A stretch of 64,000 bases of DNA from Enterovibrio nigricans DSM 22720 (GCF_900167155.1 NZ_FUXU01000015.1:1-64000); one strand, 5' to 3'. Positions 1 to 9,706 are shown, numbered from the stretch's first letter. Made by a program: numbers and translations. Notes: generated from the sequence alone by a model not told the origin.

Positions 1-52
1 GTGTTGGGCCTTTGGGAAACCCTACGTAACGAACACACGGGAGAATAGCAAC

Positions 53-175
53 ATGGCCAAGACAGGATTAAAAGCGAACGGAAAACTCAAAAAGGGTTAC
101 AAGTTCAAGAAAGGCGGCGGAACGGTGAAGGTCTCGACGACCAAGAAGAAAAAGGCACCGCGTAAGCGTAAATAA
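53..175 (+). CDS. Lys-rich 40-aa basic protein, function unknown
   Basis: A 40-codon frame starts at an ATG about 10 bases after a GGGAG ribosome-binding site and ends in TAA. About 40% of its residues are Lys or Arg, in the order MAKTGLKANGKLKKG, then a Lys/Gly-rich middle and a KKKKAPRKRK tail. There is no signal peptide or membrane segment. A charge like this fits a nucleic-acid-binding or ribosome-associated peptide, but I recognise no family. Codon structure, RBS and a downstream hairpin support a real gene. It is too short for most gene finders. Confidence 0.6.
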   Translation: MAKTGLKANGKLKKGYKFKKGGGTVKVSTTKKKKAPRKRK

Positions 176-181
176 AAAAAA

Positions 182-207
182 CCAGCATCACAGGGAAGTT
201 ATGCTGG
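182..207 (+). repeat. Inverted repeat (hairpin) after the small basic ORF
   Basis: Perfect 7-base arms CCAGCAT / ATGCTGG flank a 12-base loop, starting 6 bases after the stop codon. No T-run follows, so it is more likely a 3'-end-stabilising stem or a weak terminator. Confidence 0.4.
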
Positions 208-410
208 CAAGGAACCAAAACACAGTGAAGCAGATTAATTATAATTATTTACAAGATGCAATCTACGCAGTTTGCGCTCTGCGTACGGATGAAATGTAAG
301 GTATCTGCAATTATTTTGTAATACTAAATGTGGCCAATTATTAAGACTACATCAGTTCAAACATATAAAAAGGTGGATATTTTATTGACGCATTAGTCTA
401 TGTAGAATTA

Positions 411-440
411 AAAGGCCGCCCAATTGAGCGGCCTTTTTTT
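411..440 (+). terminator. Strong intrinsic terminator
   Basis: Arms AAAGGCCGC and GCGGCCTTT with an 8-base loop are followed by a run of seven T. This is a textbook plus-strand Rho-independent terminator. Confidence 0.85.
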
Positions 441-525
441 GGTTGTACCTGATAGATACGTGGTCAATTTATGGAAGGGATACAGATTAAGATTATTTAA
501 AACAATGTGTTACTTTGAAAGATAT

Positions 526-546
526 AGCACCTTTCGGTGCTTTTTT
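526..546 (+). terminator. Intrinsic terminator
   Basis: Arms AGCACC / GGTGCT with a TTTC tetraloop are followed by six T on the plus strand. On the minus strand it lies just after the Lrp-type gene, but the T-run there is poor. Confidence 0.7.
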
Positions 547-574
547 CATATCTAGCCTACTGATGAATCTGCGC

Positions 575-1027
575 TTAGCGGCAGAATGGTTGGTGCAGTA
601 CGACCGTTGTTTGCAGTGTTCGAATGCCACAAAAGCCTTCAATTTCGCTCGCCAAGTAGTGGATAGATTGAAGATCAGAGGCTTCTACTAGCGCGATAAT
701 ATCAAAGCTACCACCAACAATGCTGGTGGAGCGTACTTCTGGGATTTCTTTTAAATAGGCAGATACATCCTGTTTTCTTCCTTTCTCACAAGAGATTAAT
801 AAGTAGCACGAAGCTGTGTTGGAGCTGTTATCAATGCGTATTTGCGCTGTGTACCCCTTGATAATGCCGGTTTTTTCCAAACGGTTAATTCGTTCAGACA
901 CAGCAGTACGGGACAGCCCAACATTACGTGATAAATTTGCAATTGACTCTCTGCCGTTCGACAACAAGTTAGAGAGAATTTTGCGGTCGAGTTTATCTAA
1001 ACTTTGTAGATTTGATGAAGCTGGCAT
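575..1027 (-). CDS. Lrp/AsnC-family transcriptional regulator
   Basis: This 150-residue protein has the full Lrp/AsnC layout. An N-terminal helix-turn-helix lies at about residues 12-60 (LDRKILSNLLSNGRESI, then LSRTAVSERINRLEKTGII), and a ligand-binding RAM domain runs from about 70 to 145. Members bind DNA as multimers and respond to amino acids or related small molecules. It lies 38 bases downstream of the broken tssM on the same strand, so read-through from the T6SS arm is possible. The effector is unknown. The length is normal for the family and the frame is intact. Confidence 0.9.
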   Translation of the reverse strand: MPASSNLQSLDKLDRKILSNLLSNGRESIANLSRNVGLSRTAVSERINRLEKTGIIKGYTAQIRIDNSSNTASCYLLISCEKGRKQDVSAYLKEIPEVRSTSIVGGSFDIIALVEASDLQSIHYLASEIEGFCGIRTLQTTVVLHQPFCR

Positions 1028-1065
1028 AGTGATACCTCGTTGATTCTATTCTTATTGTTATCGTA

Positions 1066-4000
1066 TTAAATGTGTTCAGGTAACGTGAAATTAGAGAGCT
1101 CTCGTAGCGTAAATGGATTTTTAGGCGTGAGAGGCGTTACTCGAATTTTCAAATCCCGACCAGATACAGTGATGTCGCTGATAAAGCTGCCATCGTTGGT
1201 GCTTGTTAGTGTTGAATCTTGTAAAAGGTGATAAATAGCCCACTGACCAGTTTCAGTCAGTACATGCTGCTTCCCTTCGTCTGTGACATCCTGAATTGTA
1301 ATGCTGATGTTGTTGTCACCGCTTTGTGGTGGCCATTCCAGCTCACGAACTTGACTTGGTCCTTGGTAGTAATTGATACCGGTATCTGCAATTTTGATGG
1401 TTGCGCGAATCGCACTCGAATCCAGATCCAACACTTTCACACTAAATGGGATATGGAATCGGTTGGTGCTCTTGTTAATCAACGTATCGCGGATCACGTT
1501 GTAGTTACGCAGTTGCACTAAAAGGGCAGGAGATAACGGCATAACTTCGCCATCTACACGCTTCGGTTGCCACAGCATGGTGTCATAGAACGGCGCGAAG
1601 TTGTCTTTGATGAAGGTGTCGAGAATACCGCCTGATGCAAACAGCAACTCAAAATCTTCGAGCGAGATATCGCTTTGTGCAGAAGGGTCGAACGGATACT
1701 TGTTTAGGCCAATCTCTTTAAATTTGCTATAAACTTCGCTGTACCACTTGCTTTAGTACGGTCGTCATCGGAGATGATGGGCCTGAAATTAAGTCCACGG
1801 CATTGGTCAAATCACCAATGGTGCTGTATCGCTTCACTTTGAGTTCACTGAGTGCGTTACGCCAAAAGTTAATGTAGTCATCAGTGTATTTCTTCAATAC
1901 GTCTTTTTTGAACGCTTCTTGCTCTGGTTTGGTTGGTACTGTGTGGTTTGAAAGGCCAAGCACCCAGTTGTCTGCGATCACTTCTTTAGACATTAGGTCA
2001 ACGTTCGGGCGGAAGAAGGTGCTGAAGCCTGTCGCGGTATATACCTTATTTATATCCAAACGCTCAATGTCAATCTCATCGGTAAAAAGGTTAGAGAAGT
2101 CGAAACCTATCGCACGCGGAAGGTTAAGTGTACCCAAGTCGATACCTTTTGCCTGTGTCAATAGCGTACCGTAAACCAAATCGACATTTGATGAAGACAA
2201 CAGGTCGCGACGGGTAGCACGTACGAGATCCATATTGATATCTACTGGCGCAAACGGTGTGCGGAAGTAGGCATCAATGTATGACAGCGTTTCAACAGCC
2301 ACATGGCCATCTACGTTGAGATCATCGAACACTGCAACAGTTTGTTGTCTAAGAAAAGCAAGGTCACGTTTTGCTGGGTCCTTAAACATTAAGTAACCTT
2401 TCAACAATGCTAGCGAATGTTGCGAAGAATCAGGATTTTTTCCTAGCTCTAAACGGTAACCTTCTTCAATCATCGGCATCAGGTTGTTCTGAATGTTGTT
2501 TAACAGCGAGCCATACGCCAATTTAGTGGATTCTTCGAGTCGGCTGATATTGAGTGACGCCAGTTCTTTGTCCAGCGCAGCGTTCCCACTCATCCATGCG
2601 TCAAAAGATGCTTTAATGCGGGTGTTAGCGTTAGCTAGGCGAGATTCGAAATCGCGTGCGTTTTCGTTTTGACTGCCTTGCTGTTCTTCTGCGGCAATGA
2701 GTTGGTTCATGACAGAAAGATTACTTTCTAACATGTTGTAGATAAGCACGCTTGAGCCACCTAACACTGTTGCACTGGCAAGTAGCGACAGCATGCTGTG
2801 ACGGCGGATTTTTCGGAGGTAAGTTTTGTTTTCTCCCGCAAATTCTGACTCAGGCAGTACTTTTGCGTCAACCAAGAAGCGGGTGAAGTACGGCGTTTCG
2901 GACAGGTGTGAATAGCCCGATGCAATGATGGGTAAATTGAAGTAGTTACTACAGCTTTTTGCTAGGAGATTGTACTTTCGACCACCTTGGTGGTTTGAGA
3001 CGAAGAACACCTCACGGATATCCAACACGTAGGTGCCTTGGTTCACTGAGCTGAAACGTTCAAGAACGGTGCGCACTTCAGATTGGCAAAGCTCAAATTG
3101 CTTAGGAAAGGTGACGATCGCTTTACGTTCTTCTGTGCTGCTCGAATGTGCTGACGCATCCAGTGCATTGGCTTCCATTACTTTAAGCAGATTGGCATAG
3201 CTGTCATTAAAGTAATCCAGCATTGCCCCTTTAGCGTCTTTTAGTGGAATAGTGAGGTAATCGACTGTTGTTTTTAGCGGACTAAACTGGATGTACTCTT
3301 TGAAACCATCTAGCTTGTCGAGTTTTGACATCATCAGGTAAATAGGTAACGCCGACGCCGTTTGTTCACCAATGTATGCAAAACGTTTACATAGGGCGGC
3401 TAATGCATATTCGACTTGTTCGCTTTCATTGACAATGAGAAATTCGAAATCAATGAACAGTAAACATCCGTTGAAAGGCTTTCTAGGGCGGTACTCAATG
3501 ATTTCGTTAATGAACGTATTCCACAAGGCAGCATCGACACTTGATACTTCTTGGAACACAAGACGGCGATCAGGTTTGATGTAAATCCCTGCCTCAGATT
3601 CATACCATTCGAAAAAGTCATTTTTAACTGAATTGGTTTTATCGACAGGCTTGATGGTATTCGAGGTGAACAGAAATTGCGCTTTGCCCGCGCCTTTCGT
3701 ACCCATTAGCAGATAAACGGGTTTGTTACCAATACGCTTTAACAGTGGATGAAGAACTAGTCGGAGAGCATCCTCTTCTGTTTCAAGTTGTTGAGATGAT
3801 AACTGACGGCGCTTTTTAACCCAAAGCACCGTGTTAAATGCCAGGTATGAGAGTGCGACGACAGCGAGAGCACCGTAAAGTACCCACTTTTGAGTGCTGG
3901 AGAACCACGTGAAATAGACGCTAAGGATGATTGCTGAGATCAGAAGAGCAACCAGCGTAGAGATCAGTACTGGGTTCCGCTTTATATTATTTTTATACAT
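1066..4000 (-). pseudogene. tssM: tssM (icmF/vasK) T6SS inner-membrane protein, frameshifted with internal deletion
   Basis: TssM anchors the T6SS trans-envelope complex with TssL and TssJ. The 5' part (4000 to 1727) encodes 757 residues: two N-terminal membrane helices (about 13-60), an IcmF_N domain with Walker-A-like GTKGAGKAQ, a third membrane segment (about 403-425) and the IcmF-related domain ending SGPSSPMTTVLKQVV. The 3' part resumes in another frame at KWYSEVYSKFKEIGLNKYPF and runs through the C-terminal domain to 1066. The switch lies between about 1727 and 1760, with no homopolymer there. The joined protein would be about 970 residues, against roughly 1100-1200 for the family. The stretch normally between the SPL-like and YPF motifs is absent, so an out-of-frame internal deletion is inferred. 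The Walker A Ser/Thr is Ala. Confidence 0.85.
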
Positions 4001-4014
4001 ACGCCTGAAAACTT

Positions 4015-5349
4015 TTATGGTTGATTATTGATATTCTTGTTATGAGATATTTTGAGTTCATTTATTTTGTATTGGAATATATTTAGCATTCGCTGTGCTT
4101 TTTCCAATTCTGCAACATTACTATTTCTTTCGGCAAATTCTATACGTCCTTGAAGAGGGAATAATGAGTTACTGTATTGATAAGCAATTACATAAAAGTG
4201 TTCATCTGGGTTTTTCAATTTAGCGTTAGCAAAGTAAGTCCTTGCAGTTTGAAAATCTTTGTTTATGTCACGGTATTGAACTTCTAAGCTTGATTTTTTG
4301 GTTTTAAATTCTTCAGTTATTTTTTGAGTAGACGCTGAGTCAGGATATAAATCATTTAGTGACTTTAAGATATTTTCAATTACTTTAAGTTTATTAATGT
4401 TATCCGGATCAACAATTAGGTTATTTACTAATTCCTCAGAGCGTGTTAGTAAACTGTTTTTTAGTTCTTCTCTGATTTCTTCGTTTTCTTTCGCTATTCT
4501 GCTAGTAAGTACTGACAAATTGCTAATTGATGAGAGTTCCACTTGTTCAGATAAGGTCATTATTTTGTTTTCGGTGTAAGCAATTCTCCCGAAAGTACCT
4601 ATCATTAACCCTGTTGCAATGAGTGCATAAAGATAGATGGGTTGTTTCTTATTATTTGGCGGTTCAGTGTGTTTCGGTGTCTCTGCTTTGGCGTCATAAG
4701 GTGACTTTGACGGCGATACATCCAGCGTTATAGAAGGTTGTGGTACCGACGGTGGAGGTGCAAGTGCTGCTTTCTGTTTTCTTAGTAGCTCAGATTTTCG
4801 AGCTTGTTCGGCTTTTAAATCGTCTTGCCATTGACTGAGTATTCGTCGGATCGCTGCTAGAGAGGGGCCTTTAACACCGTAGTGCTGCCGTAATTCTTCA
4901 TCTATTTTCATTGTAAGGTGATGACCTAACTCTATGAGAGGTAAGTCTTCTTCAGATACCTTTAACTTACGCTGTTGGCGCTCAGTGTGTTCCACGTACC
5001 ATTCGAATGAAGACATGCGAGCTGTGGATCGGTCTTTCGGTGGATAGGCGCTGTGCCAATAAATAAGGCATATATCTGAAATAATACCGAGACCATCAAC
5101 GAGTCCCTGAACCCCTCGATTATGCGTAGCTGCAGTTCCATAATAACACGCGCAACGAATGTCTTTGGCGTGGTTGGCCAATATTCTCCGTGAAAGTTCT
5201 TCCACTTTCTTCCATGAGACACTGCCCGTTACTTTGCTAAGATTGTTGATTTGACGCTTTATTTCATCAAACTCATCTAGATTATTAGGGTTTTGGCCAT
5301 TTGGCTGTTCGCCGTCAATAGGTCGGCGAGAAAAATCCGAGTAATACAT
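4015..5349 (-). CDS. TssA-like ImpA_N/VasL-type T6SS protein (TagA)
   Basis: This 444-residue protein has an ImpA N-terminal domain at about residues 30-150 (VEELSRRILANHAKDIRCACYY and YWHSAYPPKDR are typical). A variable Pro/Lys-rich linker follows, then one membrane helix at about 235-255 and a C-terminal coiled-coil region. This matches membrane-anchored TagA/VasL proteins, which are thought to cap or stop the growing sheath, rather than the cytoplasmic TssA dodecamer. It lies 14 bases upstream of tssM in the same operon. The DNA is noticeably more A+T-rich than the other T6SS genes. The VasL assignment rests on domain order and context. Confidence 0.8.
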   Translation of the reverse strand: MYYSDFSRRPIDGEQPNGQNPNNLDEFDEIKRQINNLSKVTGSVSWKKVEELSRRILANHAKDIRCACYYGTAATHNRGVQGLVDGLGIISDICLIYWHSAYPPKDRSTARMSSFEWYVEHTERQQRKLKVSEEDLPLIELGHHLTMKIDEELRQHYGVKGPSLAAIRRILSQWQDDLKAEQARKSELLRKQKAALAPPPSVPQPSITLDVSPSKSPYDAKAETPKHTEPPNNKKQPIYLYALIATGLMIGTFGRIAYTENKIMTLSEQVELSSISNLSVLTSRIAKENEEIREELKNSLLTRSEELVNNLIVDPDNINKLKVIENILKSLNDLYPDSASTQKITEEFKTKKSSLEVQYRDINKDFQTARTYFANAKLKNPDEHFYVIAYQYSNSLFPLQGRIEFAERNSNVAELEKAQRMLNIFQYKINELKISHNKNINNQP

Positions 5350-5778
5350 ATGTTCCTTTTATATACAACTGCCAGAGTAGGGAGTGAATTATTATAGTTG
5401 TCGTCTATATTCGAGGTCAGATTGTATATTTGTTTATGCACATTCAAATAAAATATCTAAGTTGCCCAGCCACAATAGTCTCATATTGTGATATTAGTTC
5501 AGGAAATTCTGCGAGTGTGATCTTCGTTCTATCCTCGGATGTTTAATGCGGGTTAATTTCTGTGGGGTGTTATGTGTTGTTTGGGGTGCGCAATTGTTGC
5601 CTTTCTTGTTTTGTGGTCATTGGCGGTTTTTAATAACATGCATAATAACTAAAGTCATAGTTATTATGACGGGTGGTTATGCCAAAGTGGTGTAATTTGT
5701 AGTGCTGAGACATTGGGTATTGAAATAGATATTTATATTGTTATTTTTAGCTGATTTCTTTCCAGATGTGCGTTTATT
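5350..5778. promoter_or_regulatory. Divergent promoter region between the two T6SS arms
   Basis: This 429-base A+T-rich spacer separates divergent genes and must hold promoters for both arms. Its only striking element is the palindrome at 5641-5668. No sigma-54 -24/-12 pair with correct spacing was found. Confidence 0.6.
5641..5668. promoter_or_regulatory. Perfect 10-bp inverted repeat, candidate operator
   Basis: Arms CATAATAACT and AGTTATTATG are perfect reverse complements around the 8-base spacer AAAGTCAT. No T-run follows, so a terminator is unlikely. It lies 111 bases before the beta-barrel gene and about 290 bases before tagA, a plausible place for a dimeric regulator. Confidence 0.45.
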
Positions 5779-6381
5779 ATGGCGAAAATAATTAGAAGTG
5801 TTTTGGTGTTGGTAATTAGTCTCTCTTCTCTTTCTGTACACGCAAAAGGAGAGCGTTATGGCATATCAGGCGCTTTGAGAAGTATTGACAGTATTACCTA
5901 TGAAGAAGGTATGAGCGGGACAGCTGAAACACTAAGCTACGGCATTGTTCACACTCGTCCAATTGATGAAAACAATAACCGCTGGAGATGGTGGTTGGCA
6001 GCAAATTACACACAAGACTCCATTATGCCAGATGCTAGTGGCGTTTATCAGGAACTTATTGGACTTGATTTACGCATTATCCCTCAGTATGCACTGGCAT
6101 CGTGGGGACCCTTTACACCGTACATTGGTGGTGGCTTGTCTTTTGGTTACCAGCAGTATGCGAATCGCTGGCAGGTTGATGATGAGGGTTATAAATATGG
6201 TGAACAGCTTGAGGATATTGGTCAGTTTGAGGCTGGGCTGATTTTCACATTCGGTACAGCAATAAAGTTCGGTAGCAATTCGGATAACCATCTTCAGTTA
6301 GTACCGCAGATTTCCTATACCTTGCCAATTTATAACGAAGGTATTGGCGGTGCAGAGCTGTCGGTGTCTTTACTGTTCTAA
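5779..6381 (+). CDS. Outer-membrane beta-barrel-like protein, first gene of the T6SS rightward arm
   Basis: This 200-residue protein has a signal peptide ending near VHA-KG (about residue 22). Alternating hydrophobic strands follow, and it ends in Phe after a strand-like AELSVSLLF, the hallmark of BAM-inserted barrels. It lies 12 bases before tagH in the same direction, so it is probably co-transcribed with the T6SS genes. I recognise no core T6SS subunit in it. The RBS is weak. It may be an accessory envelope protein or a passenger gene. Confidence 0.65.
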   Translation: MAKIIRSVLVLVISLSSLSVHAKGERYGISGALRSIDSITYEEGMSGTAETLSYGIVHTRPIDENNNRWRWWLAANYTQDSIMPDASGVYQELIGLDLRIIPQYALASWGPFTPYIGGGLSFGYQQYANRWQVDDEGYKYGEQLEDIGQFEAGLIFTFGTAIKFGSNSDNHLQLVPQISYTLPIYNEGIGGAELSVSLLF

Positions 6382-6393
6382 GGGGAACCAGCG

Positions 6394-7878
6394 ATGTATA
6401 ACAAAAGACTGGTGTTGAACTTCACGAAAACGCCTGAGGAATATACGGGAGCTATGAGTGTTGAGCTGCCCGAGGATGGTGGTTCTATCGGTCGTAACCC
6501 CGGAAGTACCGTTGCCCTTATTGATCATAATCGGTTTATCTCGGGTTCGCATTGCCTCGTTCACGTCTATGGGGATTTACACTATATCAGTGATGTAAGC
6601 ACAAACGGGACGATGTTGAATGGTGCTCGCATTTTAAAGAATCAGCCTATTTCGTTGCACGATGGTGACATGCTGGTATTAGGTCGCTATGAAGTGTCAG
6701 TGGCTATTGAAACGAAAATGTTTGCTCAGGATATTGCTATCGACATCGTGCCTGATCGCGAAACTAACGATCCACTAGTTGGACTGGGTGGGTATCAGGC
6801 CGAAAGTGAAGAAGTCTCCTCTACCATAGAGGAGCTCTTTATGAAGTCAGATGGTCAAGAGATTGAAAAAGATGATCCTGTAGCGCATTTGGCGTTCTCA
6901 ATGAATGAGGACGATGATTTTCTCATTAAAGAGCCGAACGCTTCAGGGAAAGAGGAAACAGAGCAACCGGTTGTTTCCTGTCAGTTACATGATGATAGTG
7001 ACAGTATCTACTCAAATTTTGACGTGCCAAATATAATTCCGGAGGACTGGTTAGCGGGTTCACTCAATGAACAATCTAGTTCTGCACATGCATCTTCACT
7101 TAATGAGTGCGTATTGCCAGAGTCAGTCGTTCCTGAATCTATAATCCATCACTCGGAACCATCACTGAGCAACACGGTTGTCCCACCTTTTAAGGATTCT
7201 ACCTTTACAGAACATTTATCTCAGCAGAGCAGAAAGACAGCATATTGGGAAGAGGTGACACAGGTTATCCCAACGGGTAGCGGGGAGGAACTCAGGGTTG
7301 AAGACGTACTTGAGAAGCCTCAGGAGAGTGCGCGCCATACACCTGCAGTTGAAACCTTGGGTGATTTGAGTACGTCGTTCTTTCAAGGTTTGGGTGTTGA
7401 GCGGGATGGAGCCATGTCAAAAGATCCCCGCTTTTTCTTACAAATGGGGTCGTGTTTACGGTTATGCATGGAGAAACTTCAGCAGGACTTGCGCGAAGTG
7501 GAGAGCCTAAAACAATCAGGCGATTCAGTGGCAGAGAGCAATAACATCCTTGAGTTAATGCTGACACTCAATGAGCAGAATCTTCTCGCGCCCAATGAAT
7601 TGGTTGAGCAGTTGCTTGATGAGTTGGATGACCATCAGGTGCATTATCATCAAGCTGTGAATGATGTTATCTCTAGTGAATTGGAGCGTCTCCACCCTCA
7701 GCGCTTTGCGGAACAAGTAAAAACTGAGTCTTCGTTTAAAACGAAACGCCAATTATGGCGACAGTACGAAGCCTTTTTTGATGAGAAGCACAAAGACGTG
7801 ATGTATTCAGCTGGCACAACCGCGAAGAATAAAATTGCTGAGCATTACATGAAAAATCTGGGGGTTAAGAGTGCGTAA
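6394..7878 (+). CDS. tagH: T6SS FHA-domain protein TagH
   Basis: This 494-residue protein has a clear FHA phosphothreonine-binding domain at about residues 25-100, with GRNPGS, the S-x-x-H turn (SGSHCLVHV) and DVSTNGTMLNG. A long acidic, low-complexity linker follows (about 140-320). The C-terminal helical domain (about 325-490) includes SFFQGLGVE and the LWRQYEAFFDEKHKD segment seen in TagH/ImpI proteins. FHA proteins relay Ser/Thr-kinase signals to T6SS assembly in some systems. No PpkA kinase or PppA phosphatase gene is in the window. It precedes tssJ with an 8-base overlap, as in V. cholerae. Confidence 0.9.
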   Translation: MYNKRLVLNFTKTPEEYTGAMSVELPEDGGSIGRNPGSTVALIDHNRFISGSHCLVHVYGDLHYISDVSTNGTMLNGARILKNQPISLHDGDMLVLGRYEVSVAIETKMFAQDIAIDIVPDRETNDPLVGLGGYQAESEEVSSTIEELFMKSDGQEIEKDDPVAHLAFSMNEDDDFLIKEPNASGKEETEQPVVSCQLHDDSDSIYSNFDVPNIIPEDWLAGSLNEQSSSAHASSLNECVLPESVVPESIIHHSEPSLSNTVVPPFKDSTFTEHLSQQSRKTAYWEEVTQVIPTGSGEELRVEDVLEKPQESARHTPAVETLGDLSTSFFQGLGVERDGAMSKDPRFFLQMGSCLRLCMEKLQQDLREVESLKQSGDSVAESNNILELMLTLNEQNLLAPNELVEQLLDELDDHQVHYHQAVNDVISSELERLHPQRFAEQVKTESSFKTKRQLWRQYEAFFDEKHKDVMYSAGTTAKNKIAEHYMKNLGVKSA

Positions 7879-8371
7879 GTTTTGGGTCAGTGTAGCTGTG
7901 TTAGCTCTTTCAGGATGTTCTGTCTGGGATCAGTTCAAGGAATCTTCGGGCATCATTCCTGAAACATCATCGGTCGAACTGATTGTTGAAGCGTCTGATT
8001 GGCTTAACGTACGCGAGGGGGGACAACCTTCCCCTGTTATCCTTCGCATTCATGAGCTTACCTCTCCAGTGCTTTTCAGAACCCTCGATTTCTTTGCTTT
8101 GTTTGAAAATGATAAAGCGGCGCTAGGGGATGAATACATTAAGCGTTATGAGTTTCAGATTAAACCCGGTGATGAAATTCATCAGTTGTTGATCTTAGAC
8201 CCAGCCACGCGGGCAATAGGCTATTCCGTCGCTTTCCGAGATATTAATGGCTCATCATGGCGCAAAGTTGAGCAAATTGAAGAGAAGTCCGAATACTTTC
8301 AGCGCATCAAGCTGGAAGGGAGTGAAATGATTTCAGATACAACCCGTGGTATCGAGCAGGTCTATTTTTAA
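7871..8371 (+). CDS. tssJ: T6SS outer-membrane lipoprotein TssJ
   Basis: This 166-residue protein begins at a GTG overlapping the tagH end. It has a short lipoprotein signal with lipobox LSGC (Cys16). The rest fits the TssJ beta-sandwich, with NVREGGQPSPVILRIHEL near the N-terminus and LDFFALFENDKAALGDEY as the characteristic loop. TssJ is held in the outer membrane by its lipid and contacts the periplasmic C-terminal domain of TssM. That domain is displaced by the lesion in this copy of tssM. Confidence 0.92.
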   Translation: MRKFWVSVAVLALSGCSVWDQFKESSGIIPETSSVELIVEASDWLNVREGGQPSPVILRIHELTSPVLFRTLDFFALFENDKAALGDEYIKRYEFQIKPGDEIHQLLILDPATRAIGYSVAFRDINGSSWRKVEQIEEKSEYFQRIKLEGSEMISDTTRGIEQVYF

Positions 8372-8380
8372 GGAACATAT

Positions 8381-9706
8381 ATGTCGTTGTATAACCGAGT
8401 AGTTTGGCAGGACGGTTTGTTTATGAAGCCCCAGCATTTACAGCAGTTGGAGCGCTATCAGGACAAATTTAGCAGTATGTTAAGCGAATATTGTTCTCCG
8501 CTCAATTGGGGTATTAACCGCCTTGAAATAAACACCGAGTTGTTGTCGCTAGGTAAGATTGGTATCACCAAGATTGAAGGTGTTCTTCAAGATCGAACAC
8601 CATTCCAATTGCCTCTGCAATCTGATTTACCACAAATAATTGATGTTGACTCATCAATGATCGGCAAAGAGGTTTTTCTTTGCTGCCCTCTCCCATCTGA
8701 GCGCTCAGAGCTGTTTGGGGAAGAGCGAGTAGGTGCGAGATATTCCATTCACGCTGAAGATGTTGTGGATGCGTGCTTCGAAAGTAACGACATGGCGAAT
8801 ATTCAAGTTGGGAAGCTGAACTTTAGGTTGATGTTCGATCATGAGGATAGAAGTGCTTACACCACCATTCCAATTCTTAAAATTGCGGAGGTGAAACCTG
8901 ACGGCAGTGTTGTGCTTAACGACAACTATATCCCGACGTGTATTGATATCCATGCCTCAGCAGTATTATCGAAATACGTGAAAGAGTTTGCGTCAATGCT
9001 TCGTCACCGTGCGGAATCGATAGTGCAACGTATGGGTATGGTTGATCAACAGGGTGTATCTTCGGTTGCCGATTTTATGTTGTTACAAACCCTCAACCGC
9101 TATGAACCGCTTTTTTGGCATTTTGGATCTGTTGAAGGTATCCACCCTGAGGCGCTTTATCGCACGATTTTGCAAGCAGAAGGAGAGTTGTCAACTATCT
9201 GCTCTAAAGAGCGGCGGCCTCATCCTTATGTTTCCTATAACCATAGTGAACTAACAAATTGTATGGCTCAAGTCATCGACAGTTCGAAGCAGTGCCTAAG
9301 TGTTATGTCTGAACAGCGAGCGTTGCCGTTGACGCTGATTGAGCAAAACTACGGTATCAGTACAGCGGTGATCCCGGATAATAGTTTGGTGAATGCGGCC
9401 ACGTTTATTCTTGCTGTTAAAGCAGATGTTCCGCTGGATATTTTGCATACTCAATTTGTTAGCCAAATCAAGATTGGCTCAATTGACAATATTCGTCAGC
9501 TTATCAACCTTCAACTTCCTGGTATTGGCATTAAACCGATGCCTGTAGTTCCTCGTGCGCTTCCTTTCCATGCAGGTTATACCTACTTCGAATTGGATAA
9601 AATGAGCGACGAGTGGGAGAAGCTTGAGAATGCAGCAGCAATAGCAGTTCATGTTTCTGGTGAATTCTCTAATCTATCGTTGCAACTATGGGCTGTTAGG
9701 CTATGA
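8381..9706 (+). CDS. tssK: T6SS baseplate protein TssK
   Basis: This 441-residue protein starts 9 bases after tssJ at an ATG preceded by AAGGA. The N-terminus VVWQDGLFMKPQHLQQLERY is the diagnostic TssK opening, and the length is typical (about 445). TssK trimers link the TssEFG baseplate to the TssL/TssM membrane complex. None of TssE, F or G is encoded here, so this copy must use partners from another locus or be non-functional. It overlaps tssL by 4 bases (ATGA). The frame is intact. Confidence 0.95.
   Translation: MSLYNRVVWQDGLFMKPQHLQQLERYQDKFSSMLSEYCSPLNWGINRLEINTELLSLGKIGITKIEGVLQDRTPFQLPLQSDLPQIIDVDSSMIGKEVFLCCPLPSERSELFGEERVGARYSIHAEDVVDACFESNDMANIQVGKLNFRLMFDHEDRSAYTTIPILKIAEVKPDGSVVLNDNYIPTCIDIHASAVLSKYVKEFASMLRHRAESIVQRMGMVDQQGVSSVADFMLLQTLNRYEPLFWHFGSVEGIHPEALYRTILQAEGELSTICSKERRPHPYVSYNHSELTNCMAQVIDSSKQCLSVMSEQRALPLTLIEQNYGISTAVIPDNSLVNAATFILAVKADVPLDILHTQFVSQIKIGSIDNIRQLINLQLPGIGIKPMPVVPRALPFHAGYTYFELDKMSDEWEKLENAAAIAVHVSGEFSNLSLQLWAVRL

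Larger units (their letters stand above)
176..574. other. Intergenic region with two terminators and no gene seen
   Basis: About 400 bases separate the small basic ORF from the Lrp-type gene on the other strand. Apart from the hairpin at 182-207 and the terminators at 411-440 and 526-546, no coding frame with a convincing RBS is visible. The stretch 441-546 is bounded by two plus-strand terminators and could hold a short RNA, but no clear promoter was found. Confidence 0.5.

Noticed and set aside
5620-5640. TGGCGG...TGCA resembling a sigma-54 promoter upstream of the T6SS arm
   Set aside because: The spacing between the GG and GC elements is wrong for the -24/-12 pair.
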